Below, piece by piece: positions 16,033 through 23,540 of a stretch of DNA of 64,000 bases. Each line of letters begins with the position of its first letter. Position 1 is the stretch's first letter. A program made the translations under genes and the position numbers. Source of the DNA: Streptomyces coeruleorubidus (lineage in GTDB: Bacteria; Actinomycetota; Actinomycetes; Streptomycetales; Streptomycetaceae); NCBI RefSeq assembly GCF_008705135.1, contig NZ_CP023694.1:3472001-3536000 (forward strand), in the 5' to 3' direction. Under the pieces are notes generated by a model, which was given only the letters and a program-made list of their open reading frames with translations, had not been told where the DNA came from and ran no database searches.

Positions 16033-16659
16033 ATGGCTGCCCGTAAAGGACGTAAGACATTGCGACACAGTCACGGGATCACGCTGCTGTGCGCGGCAGG
16101 GTTGCTGACGGTGCTCACAGCGTGTGGGGACTCAAGCGACGTACGGACCAAGGGTGAAGGGCAGGTGTCCCGGCCAGCGGCTTCTGCAACCCCGGTCCAG
16201 AGACCAGGCTCTGTTTCTGCCCCACCAAGGGCCTCCGTCGGCCCCGAGGGAGAGGATGCTGCGGCGCAGGAGGACGAGGCCCGCAAGCGGGCTGCTGCCG
16301 CACCCAGCGGCGTGCCGGTTTCAGGTGAACCCTTTGATCCCGCGAAACCGGATTTCGAGAACCCTCTGGTCTCCCGCGGTGACGTCACCGTCTACCGAAC
16401 CATCCGAACCCGCACGGGCCTGACCGTCCCCGTCACCATCACCAACACCGGTCGCGACCGCGCAGCCTATACGGCTGAGGTGAAAATCACCGGCCCGCAA
16501 GCCTTTGAGGCCGTTCTGCACGTCGGAACGGACGGCACTCCCCTCTACCCCGGCACAAGCAGGCCCACCGAGTTGACCGCCACAGACCCTGGTAAGCCGG
16601 TACCCTCCGACCCCACCATCACCATCACCCGCGTCACCCGCACACCGGACGAAAGCTGA
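16033..16659 (+). CDS. Lipoprotein of unknown function
   Basis: About 208 residues. MAARKGRKTLRHSHGITLLC leads into AAGLLTVLTAC, a lipoprotein signal with lipobox LTAC. A disordered Pro/Ala/Glu linker follows, then a C-terminal beta-rich domain (VTVYRTIRTRTGLTVPVTITN to ITRVTRT) resembling an immunoglobulin-like DUF. The start is uncertain: ATG 16006 overlaps the previous gene, ATG 16033 gives a normal n-region, and TTG 16060 has the best ribosome binding site (AAAGGA). It lies directly behind the secreted protein, so is probably cotranscribed, and is followed by a terminator. Confidence 0.72.
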   Translation: MAARKGRKTLRHSHGITLLCAAGLLTVLTACGDSSDVRTKGEGQVSRPAASATPVQRPGSVSAPPRASVGPEGEDAAAQEDEARKRAAAAPSGVPVSGEPFDPAKPDFENPLVSRGDVTVYRTIRTRTGLTVPVTITNTGRDRAAYTAEVKITGPQAFEAVLHVGTDGTPLYPGTSRPTELTATDPGKPVPSDPTITITRVTRTPDES

Positions 16660-16693
16660 CGGCCTACCTGTCGCTATGACCTCGACATAGCTG

Positions 16694-16727
16694 GGCCGGG
16701 TCTCGTCCTCGCAGGCGAGACCCGGCC
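16694..16727 (+). terminator. Hairpin terminator after the lipoprotein gene
   Basis: Perfect 12-bp stem (16694-16705 with 16716-16727), 10-base loop, followed by TTGTG. Confidence 0.8.
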
Positions 16728-16741
16728 TTGTGACCGCCCTA

Positions 16742-17030
16742 CAGGAGGTCAGCGGCTGCCGTCGAGCAGATCGCGCCACGTCCAGGACTTCCTCCCAAGT
16801 ATCCGTGCGAACGGTCGTCGCGCACGCCCGTACGGTCTCCAGGAGCGACCGCGTCCCGACGACGTGCCGTCCGCGATGAGCGGGCGGTGGTCTGAGCGTC
16901 GCCGGCGATCTCGGCACCCGCACCCAGTGCGTCGGCCCGGTCCGTCAGGGCAATGGCCGCTGTGGCCGCGTGTGTTCCTGCGGGGAGGGTGTCGGCGGCA
17001 AGGTTCCGGTCGGCAAGTCACCGCAGCGCC
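16742..17030 (-). pseudogene. Possible decayed coding remnant, unrecognised
   Basis: The minus strand shows protein-like composition in two adjacent frames: an Ala-rich helical segment (LADRNLAADTLPAGTHAATA onward, about 16890-17030), then HVVGTRSLLETVRACATTVR and TDTWEEVLDVARSA (about 16750-16860). The switch of frame suggests a decayed gene, perhaps a helical-repeat regulator fragment. I do not recognise the family. The rest of 16728-17158 shows nothing else, apart from GAAAGG upstream of the next gene. Confidence 0.3.
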
Positions 17031-17158
17031 GGAACGCTCAACTGAGGTGTCTCCCATCACGCTTACTCCTCTCCGGTCCCTTCTTGTGAGGTCGGGGAGG
17101 CGTCCGTCTCGTCCGGACGAACACTCAGCGATTTACGAACGAAAGGTTGCCTGCCATA

Positions 17159-19534
17159 ATGGCTGATGAAATAGTACTTCAGGCTCAGAAGTGGGTCAAT
17201 TCAACCTACAAGAACGTTTCCGGCTACAACCCCGTCACGGAAAACGGCAAGACCGGCTGGAACACCATGTATTCACTGACCCGTGCGCTGCAGTACGAAC
17301 TCGGCATTACAGCGCTGTCCAACGCTTTCGGCCCGACGACGTTATCGAGACTGCAAGCCAAGGGCGCCATCAAGGTCGGCGAGTCCAACAAGAACATCGT
17401 CAAGATCATCCAGTGCGGGATGTACTGCAAGGGCTACAGCGCGGGCGCCATCGATGGGGAGATGTCCCAGGCGACCCAGGCTGGCATCAACACGATGATG
17501 CGGGACATGGGGCTTTCGGCAACTTACCTCAACGGCACGGTCCGCCCCAAGGTGTTCAAGGCTCTGCTGACCATGGACGCCTACATATTCCTGTCCGGCG
17601 GACTGGAGCAGATCCGCTTCATGCAGCAGTGGCTCAACGGCCGCTACTTCGAGAAGTCGACCTTCTACATCGGTCCGTGCGACGGCTTCTTTTCCCGGGA
17701 CGTCCAGCAGGCGCTGATGAAAGCCATCCAGTACGAATCGGGCATCCCCGAGGACCAGGCCACCGGTGTCTTCGGTCCCGGCACCGTGGCCGGCCTGAAG
17801 GCCCACACCCTCTCGGAAGGTGACAGCGGCACGTGGGTCCAGCTCTTCACCGGTGCGTGCGTGGCGAACGGCCCGTCCAACACGAGTGGTGACATCGCCA
17901 CCTTCGGCAACAAGTTCGACGCGGACCTCACCGACTGGGTCAGGAAGTTCCAGAGCTTTTCCGCGATCGGCGTGACCGGCAAGGCCGACTTCGACACCTG
18001 GGCGCAGTTACTCGTCTCCTACGGGAACCCCGACCGGAAGGTCAACGCCTGCGACACCCGGTTCACCATCACCCCCCAGCGGGCGGAAGCCCTCTACCGG
18101 GAGGGATACCGCGCCGTCGGCCGCTACCTGGACGAGCCGCCCGGGAGCACACTGAACAAGGAGATCCAGCCCGGTGAGCTGGAAGCCATCTTCTCCGCCG
18201 GACTGAATGTCATCCCCATCTGGCAGTACGACGCACGCAGTCTCGCGGACTTCAAATACAGCAACGGCTACCTGCACGGCAGCCTGGCCCACGGCCGCGC
18301 CGCCGGGTACGGGTTCAACAGGGGCACGGTCATCTACTTCGCGGTCGACTACGACGCCACCTCGGCGGACATGGACCTGATCATCGATTACTTCGCCGGG
18401 GTGAACGACGCGCTCAAGAGCAACGGAAGCAAGTACATCGCCGGTGTCTACGGCTCGCGGAACGTGTGCGCCAGCGTCTCCGGGGCCACCTACGTCCCTT
18501 ACGCGTACGTCTCTGGCATGTCCTACGGGTTCTCCGGAAACCTCGGCTTCCCGTTGCCGCAGAACTGGGCGTTCAACCAGATCAAGGAGTTCACCTTCCC
18601 CAACGGTTCGGACAGCTTCGGGCTGGACGCGGTGGCGCACCGCCCCGGCGCCGACTTCGGGCAGGAATCGGTCAACGATCCGGACGGTTCGTCGGTCGAC
18701 GAGTTCATCGCCTACGCGCAAAGGGTGTATGACGCCGCGGTCTCCTACGGCAAGGGTGATCCGAACGAGCTCTCGTTGCAGTTCATGCGCTGGGACAAGT
18801 ACACCGACACCCGGTGGAGAACGCTGTTCGGCGAGGTCGACGACGCCTTCATCAGCTACGCCACCGGCCGGGGGCTCGACCAGGCGAGGAAGCACGCATA
18901 CACCGACCCGTCCATGGGCGCCCTCATCAATCCGGACCACCTCGCGGCGAGCGCCAGTGGTTACTTCCTCAAGGGCAACGCCGGGGTGGGAAAGGCGAAC
19001 CGCGCCGAACTGGCGAGCTGGGGCGGAGACCTGCTCACGTTCTACGGTGAATGGAGCCGCTCGGACAACGCGTCGCCCCTGGACTTCTGCCGCAAGACGC
19101 TGTGCAGGCCCGATGTCGCGTCGACGTTCGCGCTGGGCGACCTCATCGAGGACATCGACGGGTTCCTGATCGCCGAGCGCCTGAAGAACGGCAACACGAA
19201 CATCGTCCAGGAGCTGAGGAGGATCCTGATCGGAACGGGCCATCTGACGCGCTTCAGCGACTTCAAGCTCTACCGGTTCGGCGGCGTCACGAGCAACATC
19301 CGGGGGACGGCGAAGGCGTTCCTGGAGGACCAGATAGACGACACGCTGCTGTCCTCCACCCGTACTCTCCTCATCCACAGGAACTGCCCGGTGGGCAAGG
19401 AACCGTGGAACGAGTCAGACTCCGTGATGAGCGAGTTCTACACGGGTTTCGCCGAGACGCTGCAGCGGCTCATCGACCAGCAGGTGGCGCGCCGGGCGAA
19501 GTTCCTCGCCGCGCAGGAAGCAGAGAAGAAGTAG
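17159..19534 (+). CDS. Large lysin-like protein with DUF1906-type glycoside-hydrolase domain
   Basis: 791 residues from ATG 17159 (TTG 17147 would add four). Residues about 1-140 and 150-290 look like two peptidoglycan-binding-type helical modules (RALQYELGITALSNAFGPTT; AIQYESGIPEDQATGVFGPG). Residues about 300-520 form a Rv2525c-like/DUF1906 glycoside-hydrolase domain: GYRAVGRYLDEPPGS, LNVIPIWQYDA, AHGRAAGYGFNRGTVIYFAV with DYD, YIAGVYGS, and NWAFNQIKEF with an Asp-containing strand end. Residues about 530-791 form a helical domain I do not recognise. There is no signal peptide or membrane segment. It is probably cell-wall active, but how it leaves the cell is unclear. It is followed 7 bases later by a membrane protein gene. 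Confidence 0.8.
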   Translation: MADEIVLQAQKWVNSTYKNVSGYNPVTENGKTGWNTMYSLTRALQYELGITALSNAFGPTTLSRLQAKGAIKVGESNKNIVKIIQCGMYCKGYSAGAIDGEMSQATQAGINTMMRDMGLSATYLNGTVRPKVFKALLTMDAYIFLSGGLEQIRFMQQWLNGRYFEKSTFYIGPCDGFFSRDVQQALMKAIQYESGIPEDQATGVFGPGTVAGLKAHTLSEGDSGTWVQLFTGACVANGPSNTSGDIATFGNKFDADLTDWVRKFQSFSAIGVTGKADFDTWAQLLVSYGNPDRKVNACDTRFTITPQRAEALYREGYRAVGRYLDEPPGSTLNKEIQPGELEAIFSAGLNVIPIWQYDARSLADFKYSNGYLHGSLAHGRAAGYGFNRGTVIYFAVDYDATSADMDLIIDYFAGVNDALKSNGSKYIAGVYGSRNVCASVSGATYVPYAYVSGMSYGFSGNLGFPLPQNWAFNQIKEFTFPNGSDSFGLDAVAHRPGADFGQESVNDPDGSSVDEFIAYAQRVYDAAVSYGKGDPNELSLQFMRWDKYTDTRWRTLFGEVDDAFISYATGRGLDQARKHAYTDPSMGALINPDHLAASASGYFLKGNAGVGKANRAELASWGGDLLTFYGEWSRSDNASPLDFCRKTLCRPDVASTFALGDLIEDIDGFLIAERLKNGNTNIVQELRRILIGTGHLTRFSDFKLYRFGGVTSNIRGTAKAFLEDQIDDTLLSSTRTLLIHRNCPVGKEPWNESDSVMSEFYTGFAETLQRLIDQQVARRAKFLAAQEAEKK

Positions 19535-19541
19535 GTTTCAC

Positions 19542-19967
19542 ATGTTCCTGATGGGCGCGTTGCTGGCTGCGAGTCTGGTCACCGCGGTGGTGGGCATCGT
19601 GGTGGTCCTCATCCTGCTGAGCCACCCGCCGCTGCCCGTGCCCAGGGTCTACGCGCTCGTCGCCCTGATCCTGGCCTCCTCGGCGGTGGCGGTGTACTGC
19701 TACGGCTGGTTCTCAGTCACCACGGGTGGGCCTTTCCCCGAACTGTGCACGAGCCGGAACGACGCCGGCGCCGACTTGGCGGCCATCGAACAGCGGTACT
19801 GGCCTCTTCGAAACGCCTGCGTGTACTCCGACGGGTCGACCGTGGAGTACGTCTCGGCGTCGGTCACCGTCTTCGTGTGCCTGCTGGCGGGTGCCGCCCT
19901 CGTCTCGGCCGGCACTTCCGTGTACCTGCGCAAGCGAGTCAGAAAAACTTCTGGAGTGATCTCATGA
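19542..19967 (+). CDS. Small membrane protein, three predicted TM segments
   Basis: 141 residues. TM segments are at about 1-27 (LLAASLVTAVVGIVVVLILL), 35-57 (VYALVALILASSAVAVYCYG) and 104-127 (SASVTVFVCLLAGAALVSAG). A roughly 45-residue loop between TM2 and TM3 has two cysteines (LCTSRN, ACVYS), and the tail is basic (LRKRVRK). It starts 7 bases after the lysin-like gene and overlaps the next gene by 4 bases (ATGA), so the three are one transcription unit. The small size and hydrophobic layout could suit a holin-like or immunity role; that is speculation. Confidence 0.72.
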   Translation: MFLMGALLAASLVTAVVGIVVVLILLSHPPLPVPRVYALVALILASSAVAVYCYGWFSVTTGGPFPELCTSRNDAGADLAAIEQRYWPLRNACVYSDGSTVEYVSASVTVFVCLLAGAALVSAGTSVYLRKRVRKTSGVIS

Positions 19968-20653
19968 ACACCGATTTCTCGCGCCGCACCCTGATCAGAG
20001 GAATCACCGGTGTCGCCGCCGGAGCCACCTTGCTCGCCGCGGGGGAGGTCCTTCTCGCTCCCGGCACCGCCCAGGCCGCCGACGCCTCGTGGAAGCGGCC
20101 CAGATCGGCGAACGGCTGGGATGTCCTCACCGCGAGCTCGTCGGGCACCGCCCCCTACGACATACCGGGAACGGACCTCCGGGTCGTTCTGCGGGAAGGG
20201 GATGTGGGGACCGTCCTGGCCTATGTGGCGCAACGCTTCCACTACGACGTCACCCGGCTCGAAGCGAGCCGCGGACAGGTCATCGGGTACAGCGGGGACC
20301 GGCGGGTGGAGGCGGACTTCGAGTCCAACCACCTGTCGGGCACCGCGCTGGCGCTGTACCCGGACAATTACCCGCTCGGAGTTAAGGGCAACTTCTTCCC
20401 CCACCAGGTCACGGCGATCCGGGACATCCTCGCCGAGCTCCAGGGTGTCGTCAGGTGGGGTGGCGACACGGAGTCGCCCAAGGAATCGGTCTTCTTCATC
20501 GACGTCCCGCCGGGTTCGGCGAAACTCGCCCAGGTCGCGGAGACCCTCAGGCAGTGGAGCGTCACCCCTGGCAAGGGGGCCGGGACCCAGATCATCGAAG
20601 ACCCCAAGCGCATCACGGCCGCGAAGAAGCTCGCCGGTATACAGGCGGCCTGA
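19964..20653 (+). CDS. Tat-exported M15 peptidase-like protein lacking zinc ligands
   Basis: 229 residues. SRRTLIRGITGVAAG starts a twin-arginine signal with cleavage near AQAAD (residue 39). The mature C-terminal half matches the M15_4 D-Ala-D-Ala carboxypeptidase fold: FESNHLSGTALAL, YPLGVKGNFFPHQVTAIRDI, LQGVVRWGGD. In active family members the pattern is H-x-x-G-x-A-x-D and a later MHFEI. Here His123 remains, but the Asp is Ala130 and the last His-containing strand is SVFFIDV. Two of three zinc ligands are therefore gone, so it is probably a binding protein rather than an enzyme. Translationally coupled to the membrane protein. Confidence 0.75.
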   Translation: MNTDFSRRTLIRGITGVAAGATLLAAGEVLLAPGTAQAADASWKRPRSANGWDVLTASSSGTAPYDIPGTDLRVVLREGDVGTVLAYVAQRFHYDVTRLEASRGQVIGYSGDRRVEADFESNHLSGTALALYPDNYPLGVKGNFFPHQVTAIRDILAELQGVVRWGGDTESPKESVFFIDVPPGSAKLAQVAETLRQWSVTPGKGAGTQIIEDPKRITAAKKLAGIQAA

Positions 20654-20689
20654 CACGGCCGGTGGCCGGGGAGGCGGCGGAAGCGGCCC

Positions 20690-20815
20690 GCCGCCGGCAA
20701 TCTGTGGTTCGGAGCACGGCCCCTGGGCAAGCAGTTCGGGCTCGTGAGGGCTCAGTCCTTCCAGCGGTTTCCGCACAAGGAGTTCCTCAACGCCTGGAAG
20801 CGGGCGGGGCGCTGA
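20690..20815 (+). pseudogene. Possible short coding remnant downstream of the M15-like gene
   Basis: In the same frame as the M15-like gene, after its stop, the DNA reads NLWFGARPLGKQFGLVRAQS and FQRFPHKEFLNAWKRAGR before a TGA at 20813. It has protein-like composition but no start with a ribosome binding site and no family I recognise. Low confidence. Confidence 0.25.
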
Positions 20816-21208
20816 CCGGGCCGCGTCCTGGGTCTCCGGAATCCCCAGTGCCCTTGGTGCCTTCGGTGTCCTCGGCGTCCGTGGTCTCCCCTGTTTCCGG
20901 TACAGGCAGGCGAGCCCCGCGGGACTCGGCGACGCTGAGGACGTCGGTCAGGCACTCGGCGAGCCGGAGTCCGGCATAGCGGACCTCGGTGTACGGCGAG
21001 GTCGGATCGTCCAGCACCTTGCGGGCGCGGGCGAGGCCGAGCACGTCAGTCGCGGTGGCGAGCTGTACGGCTTCCATGTCGTCGGCGAGGCGGGAGAGGT
21101 AGCCGCCGCTGTCGTCCGTGGACAGGTAACACGGCTTGCCGTCCGGGGAGGGCCAGGGCAGCAGGCGCAGGGGGTCGGCGGTGTGAGGTGGTGTGCCGGT
21201 GGGGTCAT
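20787..21208 (-). pseudogene. Conserved small Streptomyces protein, frameshifted near the start
   Basis: The body reads DPLRLLPWPSPDGKPCYLST, DDSGGYLSRLADDMEAVQLA, YAGLRLAECLTDVLSVAESR, then an acidic Thr/Gly tail. This is a conserved hypothetical family of about 100-130 residues. The only start at the expected place, ATG 21208 (overlapping a TGA in a TGATG junction), is in another frame (MTPPAHHLTPPTP). About 12 codons in, the frame is off by one, consistent with a 1-base insertion. Translation from the internal ATG 21077 would give a 96-residue protein lacking the conserved N-terminus. Confidence 0.55.
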
Positions 21209-21330
21209 CAGGCGGTCACCGCCTGGGCGCCGATCATGTTCCCGTCCGGGCCAAGGCCGAAGTCGGCGGCGATCTGCTTCCTCGCGGAACTTCATGCACC
21301 TTGCTCGGTGCCCTGGAAGGCATCGTAGTC
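21208..21330 (-). pseudogene. C-terminal remnant of the gene once upstream of the small conserved gene
   Basis: The minus strand reads KQIAADFGLGPDGNMIGAQA and VTA, ending at a TGA (21208-21210) that overlaps the ATG of the small conserved gene. The frame upstream contains another TGA about 30 bases before it, so only a tail remains. Family not identified. Between 21330 and 21503 I see no gene. Confidence 0.3.
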
Positions 21331-21503
21331 GGTCCTGGTCGGCCGGTTCGGTGCTGTGGAAAGCGGGCGGTGCGATCATGGGCGAACCTCGCTGCCGAAG
21401 CCGACCTCCCACGTGACGACGCGGCCGAGGACTGGATGCCGGACACGCGAACCGCCTCCCGTTCCCAGTGGCCGAGAGGCGGTCGAGTACCGGCAGCGGG
21501 CGG

Positions 21504-22940
21504 CTACGGACGCAGCGTCATCTCACGCTGTACGTCCCGCTTGTCGAGCTTGGCGTCGAACTTCGCCAGCGGCTTCGCCGCCTGCGGGTCGGCCTGCACC
21601 GCGCTGGTGGCGACACCGGCCCAGTCGAGGATGCGGGCGGTGGCGAGCGCCTTCTGCTCGGGCACGAGGCCCGCGACGTTGGCGCCGTGGTTCATGCCGG
21701 GGGCGGTGAAGACGTAGGAGTCCTTCGCGCCCTTGCCGAGGCGGAACGGCTCCGCGCTCCACGGGTCGTTCTGGCCGTTGACGAAGAGCATGTGGCGGGC
21801 GTTGTGCCGGACCCAGGTGTCGACGTCCCGCATCGCCTGCGGCTGGAACCGCATGGGGATGTCGCGCGGGACGAAGTTCCGGGGCGGCTGGTAGCCGTAG
21901 CGGATGTACTGCTTCTCGATGTGCGGGAAGCGGATGGTCGGCGCGCCGAGCTGCGTGCCGGCCTGGTAGTAGTACGGCGTGTAGGTCGTCAGGCCCTGGT
22001 CGGCGTAGGCGGAGAAGCCGGAGATCGTGTCGACGGAGTTCCAGATCTCGTCGTCGGTGGCGTTCTTCGCGTCGGCCGGGATCTGGTCGCAGTCCTTCAG
22101 CAGGCTGTACTGCCAGAAGCCCCACACGTAGTCGAGGACGGTCGCCTCGAAGGCCTTGTCCAGGCTGCCGATGGTGTTGAAGGTGAGGCCGTTGTCCTGC
22201 GCGTAGGCGGCGTACTTCTTCTCCAGTGGCTCGCGGCGCACCAGTGCCTCGCGCTGCACGCCGTTCAGCCGGTCACGGCACTCCTTGGTGCCCACGCCCG
22301 CGAAGAAGCGGTCGTAGGCGGAGTCCTCCTTGTTCACCACGTCGTTGGGGGCGACGTAGGCGACCACGCCGTCCATGTCACGCGGGTAGAAGCGCTCGTA
22401 GTAGGTGGCGGTCATGCCGCCCTTCGAGCCGCCCGTGGAGATCCACTTCTTGCCGTAGATGCCCTTCAGCGCCTTGAAGACGCGGTGCTGGTCGCTGGCC
22501 GCCTGCCAGATGTCCAGCTTGGACCAGTCGGCCGGGGAGGGCCGGGACGGAGTGAAGAAGCGGTACTCCAGGGAGACCTGGTTGCCGTCCACGATCTGGG
22601 TCGGCTCGCTGCGGCGGGGCGTCGTGGAGACGTTGTAGCCGCCGGTGAAGAAGACCGTCGGGCGCGCGACATCCTTGTGCAGCACGGTGATGCGCTGCTG
22701 GAACGTGCCCTTCGACGGCTTCCGGTGGTCGACCGGCTGCGTGTAGTTCAGGACGAAGAAGCGGTAGCCGGTGTACGGCTTCTCCTCGACCAGGCTCATG
22801 CCCGGTATGGAGAGCAGCCTTTCCTTGATGTCGGTGGTGCCGTCGGTGCCGGTGGCGTCGGCGGCGGTGGCCGCTCCCGCCGTGCCCAGTGTGCCTATGA
22901 GCACCGTGAGCGCCAGCAGCCATCTGAGCGCCTTGCGCAT
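21504..22940 (-). CDS. Secreted PS-10/S37-type serine peptidase (tripeptidyl aminopeptidase-like)
   Basis: 478 residues from ATG 22940, with GGGGAG upstream. Sec signal peptide MRKALRWLLALTVLIGTLGT then AGAATAADA. Alpha/beta hydrolase with a nucleophile elbow STGGSKGGM (Ser172), acid region FVNGQNDPWSAEP and His in APGMNHGAN. The segments FFVLNYTQPVDHRKPSKGTF and RFFTPSRPSPADWSKLDIWQ are typical of the Streptomyces PS-10 (peptidase S37/S28-like) family, which removes tripeptides or Xaa-Pro peptides outside the cell. Length is normal. It stands alone, with a decayed region to its left. Confidence 0.9.
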   Translation of the reverse strand: MRKALRWLLALTVLIGTLGTAGAATAADATGTDGTTDIKERLLSIPGMSLVEEKPYTGYRFFVLNYTQPVDHRKPSKGTFQQRITVLHKDVARPTVFFTGGYNVSTTPRRSEPTQIVDGNQVSLEYRFFTPSRPSPADWSKLDIWQAASDQHRVFKALKGIYGKKWISTGGSKGGMTATYYERFYPRDMDGVVAYVAPNDVVNKEDSAYDRFFAGVGTKECRDRLNGVQREALVRREPLEKKYAAYAQDNGLTFNTIGSLDKAFEATVLDYVWGFWQYSLLKDCDQIPADAKNATDDEIWNSVDTISGFSAYADQGLTTYTPYYYQAGTQLGAPTIRFPHIEKQYIRYGYQPPRNFVPRDIPMRFQPQAMRDVDTWVRHNARHMLFVNGQNDPWSAEPFRLGKGAKDSYVFTAPGMNHGANVAGLVPEQKALATARILDWAGVATSAVQADPQAAKPLAKFDAKLDKRDVQREMTLRP

Positions 22941-23036
22941 GCGCACTCCCCTGTGAGACAGATGTGCGCCGGAAGCTAGCGGACCAACTCCCGCCAGCAC
23001 CAGGGGACATGGGGAAAACCCTCTATGCGCCGGGCG

Positions 23037-23429
23037 TCAGCACAGGATCCAGCCGGAGCTGACCGAGCCCTGCCCCACCCTGCCCTTCAGCCATACGCAG
23101 CGGCGCCCGGCGTGCACCATCACCGGGCCGGCGTGGTAGGAGTACCGGCCTTCGTCGACGACCGGGCGGTTGCCGCGTGCCTGCACGCTGACCGACATCT
23201 TCCGCTTCACGCCGGGCTTCTTGGTGAGGGTCACGGCGCAGACGTAGCCGCCGCGTTTGTAGACGAGCACGGTTCCGGTGGAGAACGGCAGGGTGCGGAC
23301 CTTGCGGCCGGGACAGTGGGCGGAGGCGGCGGCCTGCGCCTCGCCCGGCGCCGCCACGGCGAGCAGGCCGGAGGCGGTCAGCACGGCCAGGCCGAGCGCG
23401 AGCCGCCGGCGTATCGCTCCACTGTCCAC
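23037..23429 (-). CDS. Small secreted basic protein, unknown function
   Basis: 130 residues from GTG 23429, with GGGAGG a few bases upstream. Signal peptide up to about EAQAAA (residue 34), then a basic domain of about 95 residues with four cysteines (HCPGRK, VCAVTL, RCVWLK, ILC at the very end) and several Trp/Tyr. Many streptomycetes encode similar small secreted proteins; no function is assigned. It lies between the peptidase and the ABC exporter on the same strand with separate spacing. Confidence 0.75.
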   Translation of the reverse strand: MDSGAIRRRLALGLAVLTASGLLAVAAPGEAQAAASAHCPGRKVRTLPFSTGTVLVYKRGGYVCAVTLTKKPGVKRKMSVSVQARGNRPVVDEGRYSYHAGPVMVHAGRRCVWLKGRVGQGSVSSGWILC

Positions 23430-23540
23430 TGTCGTCCTCCCGTACCGCGTCGTGCGCGACCATCGACGTACAGGTGTACGGACGCACGACGTATGTCGGA
23501 CGGTTGCACGAGCGTTACGAAAACGCCGGTCGCGCGGGCC

